Assembly (NCBI RefSeq): GCF_016786325.1
Contig: NZ_JADWYU010000189.1
Location: forward strand, 1-38,189
Length of the DNA stretch: 38,189 nucleotides
DNA from: Frankia nepalensis
GTDB lineage: Bacteria; Actinomycetota; Actinomycetes; Frankiales; Frankiaceae
Reading direction: 5' to 3'
Positions within the stretch are counted from its first letter, which is position 1; each line of letters starts with the position of its first letter. This document shows, in pieces, positions 1-7,374 of this stretch. Below the pieces are notes generated by a model. The model was not told where the DNA came from. It ran no database searches and saw nothing but the letters and a program-made list of their open reading frames with translations. Both the position numbers and the translations under genes were made by a program.

Positions 1-67
1 CGAGGGTGCCCTTGCGGGCCCGCCCGATCGCCGTACGGGCCGTCGCGACGATGACTGCTTCGGGCAC
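1..67 (-). CDS. Acetyl-CoA acetyltransferase (thiolase), N-terminal fragment cut by window edge
   Basis: Read on the minus strand from a GTG at 67, the first 22 codons give a peptide beginning (M)PEAVIVATARTAIGRA, the usual N-terminus of thiolases (acetyl-CoA C-acetyltransferases), which carry a VxxxRTPxG motif here. A GGGAG ribosome-binding site lies about 7 bases before the GTG. The rest, including the catalytic Cys, is outside the window. The enzyme would do the thiolytic step of beta-oxidation or acetoacetyl-CoA exchange, which fits the acyl-CoA ligase, hydroxyacyl-CoA dehydrogenase and acyl-CoA dehydrogenase downstream. Family assignment rests on only 22 residues, but the match is characteristic. 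Confidence 0.75.
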   Translation of the reverse strand, partial: MPEAVIVATARTAIGRARKGTL

Positions 68-139
68 GGTGAACTCCCGGAGGGTGGAAAGGGCTGACCG
101 CGGCTCGCGGTGGGTGCGGATCCCACAGCACGCTACTCG

Positions 140-175
140 TTTCCGCATAATTTATACAACTGATGGTCGCTTCAA
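140..175. promoter_or_regulatory. AT-rich divergent promoter region
   Basis: Positions 146-160 form an island of A/T in otherwise very GC-rich DNA, between the thiolase start (67, minus) and the phosphoribosyltransferase start (258, plus). On the minus strand TATAAA/TAAATT and an upstream TTGAAG resemble sigma-70-type elements, though the spacing is short. On the plus strand TATACA at 153-158 could serve as a -10. Position and composition support a divergent promoter; the exact hexamers are a guess. Confidence 0.4.
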
Positions 176-257
176 TGGGCGAGGCGGCCGGCCGCCGGCG
201 CTGGTCGTCCGCCCGGGCCGGGCGCGCCGCACGACCGGGTCTGTACTGTTCATCCGC

Positions 258-734
258 GTGACGGACGAGCGGGAGATCCTGGACTGGCGGACCTTCGGCG
301 TCGCCTCCAGGGAACTGGCCAGGATGGTGGCCGACGACGGGTACCGGCCGGACCTGATCCTGGCGATCGCGCGTGGCGGCCTGTTCGTGGCGGGCGCGCT
401 CGGCTACGCGCTGTCCGTGAAGAACCTGCACGTGATGAACGTCGAGTTCTACAACGGTGTGGGCGCGACCCTGGACATGCCGGTGATGCTGCCGCCGGTG
501 CCGAGCGCGGTCGACTTCTCCGCCAAGAAGGTGCTGATCGCCGACGACGTGGCGGACACGGGCAAGACCATCGAGCTGGTCCGGGACTTCGTCCAGGACC
601 ACGTGGCCGAGGTGCGCACCGCGGTGGTCTACGAGAAGCCCCGGTCGCTGGTCACGTGCGAGTACGTGTGGCGACGGACCGACCGGTGGATCAATTTCCC
701 GTGGAGCACCGACCCGCCGCTCGTGGAGGCGTGA
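258..734 (+). CDS. Phosphoribosyltransferase (type I PRTase)
   Basis: A 158-residue protein from a GTG at 258. The PRPP-binding loop of type I phosphoribosyltransferases is plain at about residues 92-104 (VLIADDVADTGKT: hydrophobic strand, two acidic residues, then the loop). The PDLILAIARGGL segment near residue 33 matches the PPi-binding loop region. Length fits xanthine/hypoxanthine-type PRTases of actinobacteria; substrate cannot be read from the sequence. The open frame extends upstream to position 6, but those 84 codons cross the AT-rich promoter patch and the divergent thiolase start and have no domain similarity, so I start at 258. Role would be purine salvage in the cytoplasm. Confidence 0.8.
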   Translation: MTDEREILDWRTFGVASRELARMVADDGYRPDLILAIARGGLFVAGALGYALSVKNLHVMNVEFYNGVGATLDMPVMLPPVPSAVDFSAKKVLIADDVADTGKTIELVRDFVQDHVAEVRTAVVYEKPRSLVTCEYVWRRTDRWINFPWSTDPPLVEA

Positions 735-780
735 GGCCGACCCGGCGCCGCGTCGCCACCCCACGCGGCACCGGGTGTCC

Positions 781-813
781 GCCCGGTCACCGCGAGCTCC
801 GCGGTGGCCGGGC
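781..813. terminator. Bidirectional hairpin terminator between convergent genes
   Basis: Arms 781-794 and 800-813 pair over 14 bp (one T-G wobble) with a 5-base loop (AGCTC). It lies between the ends of the phosphoribosyltransferase gene (734, plus) and the acyl-CoA ligase gene (842, minus). There is no T-run on either side, as is common for actinobacterial hairpin terminators. Confidence 0.65.
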
Positions 814-841
814 ACGTCCTCGGCCGAGGAGTGGATCGGGC

Positions 842-2461
842 CTAGCCGAGGAGCGGCTCGAGCCGGGTCCGGTCGGCCTCGTCGAGCGGGCGCAGCGGCT
901 CGCCCTTCGCCGGGCGCCAGACGACGCCGTCCGGGCGCCAGGCCTCGCGCCGCAGCCGCATCTTGTCGATCTTCATGCTGGCCAGCTTGGGCAGCTCCTC
1001 GGTGACGCGGACGAAGGCCGGCAGCCACTTGGGCCCGAGGTCGGTCTGCTCGGCGAGGAAGGCGTCGAACCGGGCGGGGTCGAACCGGGCGCCGCCGCGC
1101 AGCTCGAGCGCGACCATGACCCGGTCGCCGACCGGGTCGTCGGGGACGGCGTAGACGGCGACGGAGCGGACGTCCGGATGGCGGGAGAGGATCGCCTCGA
1201 CCGGCGCCGCGGCGAAGTTCTCGCCGTCGACCCGCAGCCACTCGTTCGACCGTCCGGCGAAGTACAGCCAGCCGTCGCCGTCGCGGTAGGCGAGGTCGCC
1301 CGACCAGTACCGGCCGTCCCGGAACCGGGTCCGGGTCGCTTCTTCGTTGTTGTAGTAGCCCTCGAAACCGGCGGCGGGGGCGGTCTCCACGATCTCGCCG
1401 ACCGCCTCGTCGAGGTTGGCGGGCCGCCCGTCCGGGCCGAGCACCACCGGCGGGCACTCCAGGCCGGTGTCCGGGTCGAGCACCTTGACGGTGGGATCGG
1501 CGGTGCCCAGCGCCCCGTCGGGCATCGCCGGGTCACGCCGGATGATGATGATTCCTTCGGTGGAGCCGTAACTGTCGCGGACGGCACAGCCGAACCGGCG
1601 GGCGAACTGGCGGATGTCCTGGACCGACGCCTCGTTGCCGACCGCGAGCCGTAGCGGGCTGTCCGCGTCGTCGGGGCGCTCGGGCGTGGCGACGATGTAG
1701 TTGAGCACCTTGCCGGTGTAGGTGATCATGGTGGCGCCGAAGCGGCGGATGTCCGGCAGGGTGTTCGAGGCGGAGAACCGCGGCCGGGTCGAGATCGGGA
1801 TCCCCGCGTTCAGCGCGGACGACCAGCCGGTGAACAGCGAGCTGGAGTGAAAGAACGGCAGCGAGGAGTACACGACGTCGCCCGCGCCGAGCTCAGCGAT
1901 CCTTGCCACGTGGGCGCCCGTGCGGGCGAACCGGCCCTGCGTGCAGCGCACCGCCTTCGGCAGCCCGGTCGAGCCGGACGTGAAGATCAACAGGAAGAGG
2001 TCGTCCTCCCGGGCCGGCCGGTCGGGTGCCGCGAGCGGCGAGGCCGCGAGCCGCTCGGCGTACTCGGCGCCGTCGACGACGAGCACCCGGTCCGCCGGCA
2101 CGCCGGTGTCCACTCCCGCGAGCAGCGGCTGGTAGCCGGCCGAGGTGACCAGCAGCTGGCAGTCGGTGTGGCGCACCAGCTGCCCGAGCTGGTCACCCCG
2201 ATAGGTCGCGTTGATGCCGACGACGACGGCTCCCGACAGCGCCGCGGCGCCCAGCCAGAACACGTAGTCGGGCACGTTCTCCAGCAGGACGCCGATGTGC
2301 GGCGGGCGTCCGGGGTCGCGCAGCTGGTCGAACAGCGCCGCCCGGCGGGTCGCCTCCTCGAGCAGCTGGGCGTAGGTCCACCGCTCCTCGCCGATCAGCA
2401 GCGCGGCGCCGTCGCCGTCGCCTTCGGCCCGCTGGCGCAACAGCTCGGCGACCGTGGTCAT
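842..2461 (-). CDS. Acyl-CoA synthetase (AMP-dependent ligase, FadD17-like)
   Basis: A 539-residue member of the ANL adenylate-forming family. The P-loop motif FTSGSTGLPKAV lies at about residue 159, a YGSTEG-type A5 motif near 298, and the YWSGDL...GR hinge region with the CoA-step domain at about 390-430. The C-terminal Lys expected near residue 510 is in the SMKIDKMRLR segment. It should activate a carboxylic acid as acyl-AMP and then acyl-CoA. Resemblance to mycobacterial FadD17-type ligases is an impression, not a search result. ATG at 2461 overlaps the stop of a 43-codon ORF (ATGA), so translation is probably coupled; only a weak GGTGGGA lies directly upstream. Neighbouring beta-oxidation genes support a catabolic role. 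Confidence 0.85.
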   Translation of the reverse strand: MTTVAELLRQRAEGDGDGAALLIGEERWTYAQLLEEATRRAALFDQLRDPGRPPHIGVLLENVPDYVFWLGAAALSGAVVVGINATYRGDQLGQLVRHTDCQLLVTSAGYQPLLAGVDTGVPADRVLVVDGAEYAERLAASPLAAPDRPAREDDLFLLIFTSGSTGLPKAVRCTQGRFARTGAHVARIAELGAGDVVYSSLPFFHSSSLFTGWSSALNAGIPISTRPRFSASNTLPDIRRFGATMITYTGKVLNYIVATPERPDDADSPLRLAVGNEASVQDIRQFARRFGCAVRDSYGSTEGIIIIRRDPAMPDGALGTADPTVKVLDPDTGLECPPVVLGPDGRPANLDEAVGEIVETAPAAGFEGYYNNEEATRTRFRDGRYWSGDLAYRDGDGWLYFAGRSNEWLRVDGENFAAAPVEAILSRHPDVRSVAVYAVPDDPVGDRVMVALELRGGARFDPARFDAFLAEQTDLGPKWLPAFVRVTEELPKLASMKIDKMRLRREAWRPDGVVWRPAKGEPLRPLDEADRTRLEPLLG

Positions 2462-2589
2462 CGCTGTCCCACCCGCGTGGCCGGAGCGGATCCCAGCCGT
2501 CCCGCCTCGACCCGGCAGCCGGAACCAGGCAGGCTGGGTAAGCCGCCGATGACGGTCCCGTTCGTCGCGGCACGGTCGTTCGTCGTCAT
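2458..2589 (-). CDS. Small 43-residue leader ORF coupled to the acyl-CoA ligase
   Basis: Starts at ATG 2589, behind a GGAGGAAGG stretch (about 2600-2608 on the complement), and ends in a TGA that overlaps the ligase ATG by four bases. The peptide begins MTTNDRAATNG and ends in RVGQR; it has one Cys, no membrane segment and no known domain. This is the best ribosome-binding site in the region, whereas the ligase itself has a poor one, which suggests translational coupling. It may be a genuine small protein, a regulatory leader peptide, or merely a ribosome-loading device. I do not recognise any homolog. Confidence 0.45.
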   Translation of the reverse strand: MTTNDRAATNGTVIGGLPSLPGSGCRVEAGRLGSAPATRVGQR

Positions 2590-2943
2590 CCTCGGACCCT
2601 TCCTCCGGATGTCAGCGTCCGGATGGAGATGTCGACTTCGAAGTCGACGTCGATGTTGCGTCGAGGGCCACCCCGCGTCAAGCGCTGGCGGAGAGCCGGC
2701 CCGTGTTCGTGGACCCGGCGGCGGACGTGGTCGTGGGAACAGTGACACACCGAGCCACGGGCCCGGCGTGGGAAGGCGGCCGGCGGCTTCGGCGGCCGGC
2801 GCGGGAGCCGGGCAAACGCTCGAACGCCGACATCGCGGTCGAGTACGGTACGCGGGTGCTCGACGTCACATCTTCCAGGCCGTCCCGACCTGGGGGACCG
2901 GCGCGCGAGCGGCTGGCCGGGTACCAGGACCGGTTCGCCGCCC
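2590..2943. promoter_or_regulatory. 354-bp divergent intergenic region with regulatory features
   Basis: Lies between the ligase leader ORF (minus) and the phosphotransferase (plus). It contains the direct repeat TCCGGATG at 2604-2611 and 2618-2625, a perfect 18-bp palindrome at 2631-2648, and a plus-strand open frame from 2703 (or GTG 2856) that ends at 2951 just inside the phosphotransferase. That frame has no recognisable domain. Promoters for both directions must lie here, but no clear -10/-35 pair can be picked out. Confidence 0.5.
2631..2648. promoter_or_regulatory. Perfect 18-bp palindrome, candidate operator
   Basis: GTCGACTTCGAAGTCGAC is a perfect dyad without spacer. It lies 42 bp upstream of the ligase leader ORF start and in the divergent region shared with the phosphotransferase gene. 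The size and symmetry fit a dimeric TetR- or GntR-type repressor of fatty-acid genes; no regulator gene is adjacent, so the binder is unknown. Confidence 0.5.
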
Positions 2944-3924
2944 ATGCGTGACGAGCTCGGCCGGTGGCTCGGCCGCGACGACCTGCGCGTCGAACAGATC
3001 TCCGGCGGTGCCTCCAATCTGACCTACCGGGTCAGCGGAGGGGCCGACGACTGGGTGCTGCGCCGCCCGCCGGCGTTCGTGACCGCCACGTCGAACGACA
3101 TGGAACGGGAATGGACCGTGCTGCGCGCGCTGGAGGGCAGCGGGGTGCCGGTGCCGCGGGTGGTGCGGACCTGCCAGGACCCGGGTGTCCTGGGGGCGCC
3201 GTTCTACCTGATGGAGCGGTTGGACGGGATCGTCTACCGCTCGGCGCGGGACGTCGCTCATCTCGACGAGGCCCAGGCCCGGGCCTGCGCGGACGAACTT
3301 GTCGACGTGCTCGCCGCCCTGCACGCCATCGACCCGGCCACGGTCGGGCTGGAGTCGTTCGGCCGCCCCGACGGCTTCCTCGAACGGCAGCTGCGGCGGT
3401 GGGGCCGCCAGTGGGAGCAGACGAGGTTCGGTGACGTTCCGGAGATCGACGAGACGCTGCGCCGGCTCGGCGCCGCGGTCCCGGCCTCGGGCCGGCCGGC
3501 GATCGTCCACGGCGACTATTCCCTCAACAACGTCATGTTCCGCCGCGACCGGCCGACCGCGATGGCGGGGGTGCTGGACTGGGAGATGTCCACGCTCGGG
3601 GACCCGCTCACCGACGTCGGCCTGCTCGTCCTGTACTGGGGTGACACCGGCGCGGCCCTCTGGGACGGCACGCAGGCCCACCGGGCCAATCCCGGATTCG
3701 GGACGACAGCCGAGCTGATGGCGCGCTACGCGACGGCGAGCGGCCGCGATCTGGGCACGATCGACTTCTATGTGGCCCTGGCCACGATCAAGATAGCCAT
3801 CATCGTCGCGGGTGCCCGGATGCGGGTTGTCAGCACCGATCCGGAGCGGGCGCGCCGGGCGGAGACCAAGACCCGGCAGCTCGCGGGTATCGCGCTGGAG
3901 GCGGCCGAACGGCTGAGTCGTTAG
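2944..3924 (+). CDS. Phosphotransferase family protein (APH/ACAD10-type, FadE36-like)
   Basis: A 326-residue aminoglycoside-phosphotransferase-fold protein. ISGGASNLTYRV near residue 20 is the nucleotide loop, VLRRPP about residue 42 holds the region that pairs with ATP, HGDYSLNNVMF near 189 is the catalytic loop (Asp as base, Asn for Mg), and DWEMSTLGDP near 212 is the metal-binding DFG equivalent. Relatives are linked to acyl-CoA dehydrogenases (the ACAD10/11 kinase domain, which phosphorylates hydroxyacyl-CoAs), and an acyl-CoA dehydrogenase lies 2.2 kb downstream. A small-molecule or 4-hydroxyacyl-CoA kinase role is therefore more likely than antibiotic resistance. The N-terminus is slightly short for the family and no good ribosome-binding site precedes ATG 2944, so the start is uncertain. 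Confidence 0.8.
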   Translation: MRDELGRWLGRDDLRVEQISGGASNLTYRVSGGADDWVLRRPPAFVTATSNDMEREWTVLRALEGSGVPVPRVVRTCQDPGVLGAPFYLMERLDGIVYRSARDVAHLDEAQARACADELVDVLAALHAIDPATVGLESFGRPDGFLERQLRRWGRQWEQTRFGDVPEIDETLRRLGAAVPASGRPAIVHGDYSLNNVMFRRDRPTAMAGVLDWEMSTLGDPLTDVGLLVLYWGDTGAALWDGTQAHRANPGFGTTAELMARYATASGRDLGTIDFYVALATIKIAIIVAGARMRVVSTDPERARRAETKTRQLAGIALEAAERLSR

Positions 3925-3941
3925 GCCGGTCCCTGACTCCA

Positions 3942-3977
3942 TCCGGCTCATCCGGCTCATCCGGCCCGTCCGGCCCG
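3942..3977 (+). repeat. Four tandem 9-bp repeats before the SMP-30 gene
   Basis: Units TCCGGCTCA, TCCGGCTCA, TCCGGCCCG and TCCGGCCCG follow each other between the phosphotransferase stop and the AGAGGAG ribosome-binding site at 3980-3986. Two versions occur twice each. No function is evident. Confidence 0.7.
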
Positions 3978-3995
3978 TCCAGAGGAGAACAGCCC

Positions 3996-4847
3996 ATGAC
4001 AGTGCTCGAGACGGACGCCCGCCCGGCGTTACTGACCGGCGGGTTCGTGTTCGCCGAAGGACCGCGCTGGCGGGACGGGAAGCTGTGGTTCTCCGACATG
4101 CACGGCGAGGCCGTCTACACCACGACCCTGGCCGGCGAGACCACCCGGGTGCTGGAACTGGCCGGCAGGAAGCCCTCCGGCCTGGGCTTCCTGCCGGACG
4201 GCTCGGCGCTGGTGGTCTCCATGGCGGAGCGGGAGCTGCTGCGGCTCGCCCCGGACGGGACGTACTCGGTGCACGCCCGCCTGGGACACCTGGTCGACGA
4301 CGAGCTGAACGACATGGTGGTCGCCGCCGACGGGACCGCCTTCGTCGGCAGCTACTCGCTCGAGCCGGAGACCGGGGTGCTGCTGCGGGTCACGCCCGAC
4401 GGCCAGGCGTCGGTCGCCGCGGACAAGATGAGCTTCCCGAACGGGACGGTGATCTCACCCGATGGCCGGACCCTGACGGTTGCCGAGTCCAAGCGCCGGC
4501 GGTTCACCGCGTTCGACCTCGACGCCGGCCTGAACCTCGGGGGGCGCCGCGTCGTGGCCCCCGCCCCCGCCGCGGCGCCGGACGGGATCGCGCTGGACGC
4601 GGAGGGCGGGATCTGGGCCGCGTTCCCGCTCGCCCACGAGTTCCGGCGGATCCTGCCCGGCGGGGAGGTCACCGACCGCGTCCACCTGCCGGACCGGATG
4701 GCCATCGCGTGCGCGCTGGGCGGGCCGGACCGCCGCACGCTGTTCCTGCTGTCGGCCGAGAACTGGAACTCCGCGGCCCTCGGCGGCGCGCGGACGTCCG
4801 TCATCGAGACGGTGCGGGTCGCCGTCCCCGGCGCCGGTCTGCCCTGA
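3996..4847 (+). CDS. SMP-30/gluconolactonase-like beta-propeller protein
   Basis: A 283-residue SMP-30/gluconolactonase/LRE-like protein. FAEGPRW near residue 17 carries the first metal-ligand Glu, ELNDMVVAADG near 102 the substrate/metal Asn, SFPNGTVISPDG near 148 the second Asn, and PDGIALDAEG near 195 the metal Asp. These repeat with propeller blades typical of Ca/Zn-dependent lactonases. A strong AGAGGAG lies 9 bases before the ATG. It sits between the phosphotransferase and a hydroxyacyl-CoA dehydrogenase, so it may hydrolyse a lactone arising in the same catabolic route; the substrate is unknown. No signal peptide, so probably cytoplasmic. Confidence 0.8.
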   Translation: MTVLETDARPALLTGGFVFAEGPRWRDGKLWFSDMHGEAVYTTTLAGETTRVLELAGRKPSGLGFLPDGSALVVSMAERELLRLAPDGTYSVHARLGHLVDDELNDMVVAADGTAFVGSYSLEPETGVLLRVTPDGQASVAADKMSFPNGTVISPDGRTLTVAESKRRRFTAFDLDAGLNLGGRRVVAPAPAAAPDGIALDAEGGIWAAFPLAHEFRRILPGGEVTDRVHLPDRMAIACALGGPDRRTLFLLSAENWNSAALGGARTSVIETVRVAVPGAGLP

Positions 4848-4867
4848 CCGGCCGGCCGGCCGGTCAG
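4844..4867. terminator. Perfect 24-bp palindrome at the end of the SMP-30 gene
   Basis: CTGACCGGCCGG and its exact complement abut with no spacer, and the stop codon TGA (4845-4847) is inside the left arm. A half repeat (ACCGGTCAG) follows at 4868-4876. Likely an RNA hairpin ending the upstream transcript; no T-run is present. Confidence 0.5.
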
Positions 4868-5183
4868 ACCGGTCAGGCCGTGGCCACGCCGCGTCGACGC
4901 CGCGTCGACCCCGCGGGCGACGGCCCCTGGCGGCGCGGCCGAGCCGGGCCCGCGGCGAGACGGCCGGCTGACGTCCCGGTCGCCCGGGGCTAGGGTGGGC
5001 GGCGTGTCCCTGGTGTCCGACGGCGCCGTTCTGTCGGGGTGACTTCCGGCGCTTTTGTGTGGACGTCCGACAGTCGGCCTTCCTAGCAGGAAAGATGGAC
5101 GGCTGGGGTCGGAGGCCACGCCGACAGCCGGCGGACCGGCGGCTGGGGCGGCGGCCATCGGGACGGCGAGCGGAGGAGAACGC
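4848..5183. other. 336-bp intergenic region before the hydroxyacyl-CoA dehydrogenase
   Basis: After the palindrome, direct repeats of CCGCGTCGAC occur near 4890-4912, and a small dyad CCGAC-A-GTCGG lies at 5067-5077. The frame of the next gene is open from 5055 but lacks a start signal there. I see no convincing gene; it probably holds the promoter for the gene at 5184. Confidence 0.5.
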
Positions 5184-6062
5184 GTGGTGGACGGCGAGCA
5201 GGTGGGCGTGGCACGGCTGGGGGTCATCGGCTGTGGGCTGATGGGCTCCGGCATCGTCGAGGTCGCCGCCCGGGCCGGGGTGGACGTACTGGTACGCGAG
5301 ATCGACGCCGGCGCGGTGGAGGCCGGGCGGGCTCGGATCACCGGGTCGCTGGACCGGGCCGTCAAGCGCGGCAAGCTCTCCGCCGAGGACCGGGACGCCA
5401 CCCTGGGCCGGGTGTCCTTCACCACCGACCTCGGTGACTTCGGCGACCGGCAGCTCGTCGTCGAGGCGATCGCCGAGAACGAGCAGCTCAAGACCGAGAT
5501 CTTCTCGACGCTCGACAAGGTCGTCGTGTCCCCGGACGCGCTCTTCGCCTCCAACACCTCGTCCATCCCGATCATGAAGCTGGGCATGGCGACCAGCCGC
5601 CCCGAGCAGGTCATCGGGATCCATTTCTTCAACCCCGTGCCGGTGATGCCGCTCGTCGAGCTGGTCCCGTCGCTGCTGACCTCGGACGCCACCAAGGAAA
5701 GCGCCAGGGCGTTCGTCACCGGGCCACTCGGCAAGCAGGTCATCACGTCGCAGGACCGCGCCGGCTTCGTCGTCAACGCGCTGCTCGTGCCCTACCTGCT
5801 GTCCGCGATCCGGATGCTCGAGTCCGGCTTCGCCTCGGCCGACGACATCGACAACGGCATGGTGCTGGGCTGCAGCCACCCGATGGGCCCGCTGCGGCTG
5901 TGCGACCTGATCGGCCTGGACACCATCAAGGCGGTCGCCGAGTCGATGTACGACGAGTTCAAGGAGCCGCTGTACTCGTCGCCGCCGCTGCTGGCGCGCA
6001 TGGTGGACGCGGGCCTGCTCGGCAAGAAGAACGGCCGAGGCTTCCACGACTACCGCGGCTGA
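5184..6062 (+). CDS. 3-hydroxybutyryl-CoA / 3-hydroxyacyl-CoA dehydrogenase
   Basis: A 292-residue NAD-dependent dehydrogenase that oxidises (S)-3-hydroxyacyl-CoA to 3-oxoacyl-CoA (or reduces acetoacetyl-CoA). The Rossmann motif GCGLMGSG is at residues 16-23, the catalytic His is in IHFFNPVPVMPLVELV near 148, and the C-terminal 6-phosphogluconate-dehydrogenase-like domain includes DRAGFVVNALLVPYL and HPMGPLRLCDLIGLD. Length fits FadB2/PaaH-type stand-alone enzymes. GGAGGAG at 5172-5178 places the start at GTG 5184 (GTG 5187 follows directly). The upstream open frame to 5055 is rejected. It runs in the same direction as the acyl-CoA dehydrogenase 100 bp downstream, a likely operon. Confidence 0.9.
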   Translation: MVDGEQVGVARLGVIGCGLMGSGIVEVAARAGVDVLVREIDAGAVEAGRARITGSLDRAVKRGKLSAEDRDATLGRVSFTTDLGDFGDRQLVVEAIAENEQLKTEIFSTLDKVVVSPDALFASNTSSIPIMKLGMATSRPEQVIGIHFFNPVPVMPLVELVPSLLTSDATKESARAFVTGPLGKQVITSQDRAGFVVNALLVPYLLSAIRMLESGFASADDIDNGMVLGCSHPMGPLRLCDLIGLDTIKAVAESMYDEFKEPLYSSPPLLARMVDAGLLGKKNGRGFHDYRG

Positions 6063-6164
6063 CCCGTCACGGCCGGGACCGGCGGCGGCCCGGGTCGACC
6101 CCGGGCCGCCGCGGCCGGCCGGGCGGCGCAGCGAGAGCACCCGAGCGAACCAGGAAGAAGGCCA

Positions 6165-7331
6165 GTGGTGGACTCCGGTTTCGATCTGTACCGGTTGCCG
6201 GACGAGCACGTCGCGCTGCGCGAGGCGGTGCGTGACCTCGTCGAATCAGAGATCGTCCCGCACGCCGCGGACGTCGACGAGCAGGAGCGCTTCCCCCACG
6301 AGGCGCTCGCCGCGCTCAACCGGGCCGGGTTCTCCGCCGTGCACATCCCGGCCGAGTACGGCGGCGACGACGCCGACGCCGTGGCGACCTGCATCGTCAT
6401 CGAGGAGGTCGCCCGCGGCTGCGCGTCGAGCTCGCTGATCCCGGCGGTCAACAAGCTCGGCACCGTGCCGATCCTGCTCGCCGGCTCCGAGGAGCTCAAG
6501 AAACTGGTCCTGCCCTCGATCGCCGCCGGCGAGGCGATGGCCTCCTACGCGCTGTCCGAGCGGGAGGCCGGCTCGGACACGGCCTCGATGCGGGCCAGGG
6601 CCAGTCGCGACGGCTCGGACTGGATCCTCAACGGCACGAAGTGCTGGATCACCAACGCCGGCATCTCGACCTGGTACACCGTCATGGCGGTCACCAACCC
6701 GGACGCGGCCCGCAAGGTCGACGGCATCTCCGCGTTCGTCGTCCACAAGGACGACCCCGGCTTCGAGATCGGCGGCAAGGAACGCAAGCTCGGGATCAAG
6801 GGCTCCCCGACCCGCGAGATCCACTTCACCGACTGCCGGATCCCCGCCGACCGGATCATCGGCGAGCCCGGCACCGGCCTGCGCACCGCGCTGGCCACCC
6901 TCGACCACACCCGTCCGACCATCGGCGCCCAGGCGGTCGGCATCGCCCAGGGCGCCCTGGACGCCTCGGTCGCCTACACCAAGGAACGCAAGCAGTTCGG
7001 CCGGCCGATCGCCGACAACCAGGCCGTGGCGTTCATGCTCGCCGACATGGCGATGCGCATCGAGGCCGCCCGGCACATGGTCTACGTCGCCGCCGCCCGC
7101 GCCGAACGCGGCGAGCCGAACCTCGGCTTCATCACCGCCGCCGCCAAGTGCTTCGCCTCCGACACGGCGATGTCGGTGACCACCGACGCCGTCCAGCTGT
7201 TCGGCGGCGCCGGCTACACCCGCGACTTCCCCGTCGAGCGCATGATGCGCGACGCCAAGATCACCCAGATCTACGAGGGCACCAACCAGATCCAGCGCGT
7301 CGTCATGTCCCGCCAGCTCCTCAAGGGCTGA
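6165..7331 (+). CDS. Acyl-CoA dehydrogenase
   Basis: A 388-residue FAD-dependent enzyme for the first dehydrogenation of beta-oxidation or of a branched-chain acyl-CoA. Seen are the N-terminal helical domain, the FAD/substrate signature YALSEREAGSDTASM near residue 126, the ITNAG segment near 163, the KERKQFGRPI stretch near 275, and the catalytic Glu in QIYEGTNQIQR (E371), the position used by short/medium-chain enzymes. The C-terminal RQLLKG is typical. Starts at GTG 6165 (GTG GTG pair) behind AGGAAGAAGG. It probably shares a transcript with the preceding hydroxyacyl-CoA dehydrogenase. Confidence 0.92.
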   Translation: MVDSGFDLYRLPDEHVALREAVRDLVESEIVPHAADVDEQERFPHEALAALNRAGFSAVHIPAEYGGDDADAVATCIVIEEVARGCASSSLIPAVNKLGTVPILLAGSEELKKLVLPSIAAGEAMASYALSEREAGSDTASMRARASRDGSDWILNGTKCWITNAGISTWYTVMAVTNPDAARKVDGISAFVVHKDDPGFEIGGKERKLGIKGSPTREIHFTDCRIPADRIIGEPGTGLRTALATLDHTRPTIGAQAVGIAQGALDASVAYTKERKQFGRPIADNQAVAFMLADMAMRIEAARHMVYVAAARAERGEPNLGFITAAAKCFASDTAMSVTTDAVQLFGGAGYTRDFPVERMMRDAKITQIYEGTNQIQRVVMSRQLLKG

Positions 7332-7336
7332 CGGCA

Positions 7337-7361
7337 GGCCGCGGCTGGAGTGGTCGCGGCC
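7337..7361. terminator. Hairpin between convergent genes
   Basis: GGCCGCG at 7337-7343 pairs with CGCGGCC at 7355-7361 around an 11-base loop, just after the acyl-CoA dehydrogenase stop and before the end of the minus-strand gene at 7375. Modest stem, no T-run. Confidence 0.4.
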
Positions 7362-7374
7362 GGGCCGCGGGCGA

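Noticed and set aside
6-257. N-terminal extension of the phosphoribosyltransferase
   Set aside because: It crosses the AT-rich promoter patch and the divergent thiolase start, and has no PRTase similarity.
842-1654. Plus-strand frames antisense to the acyl-CoA ligase
   Set aside because: High-GC shadow frames; the minus-strand ligase has all family motifs.
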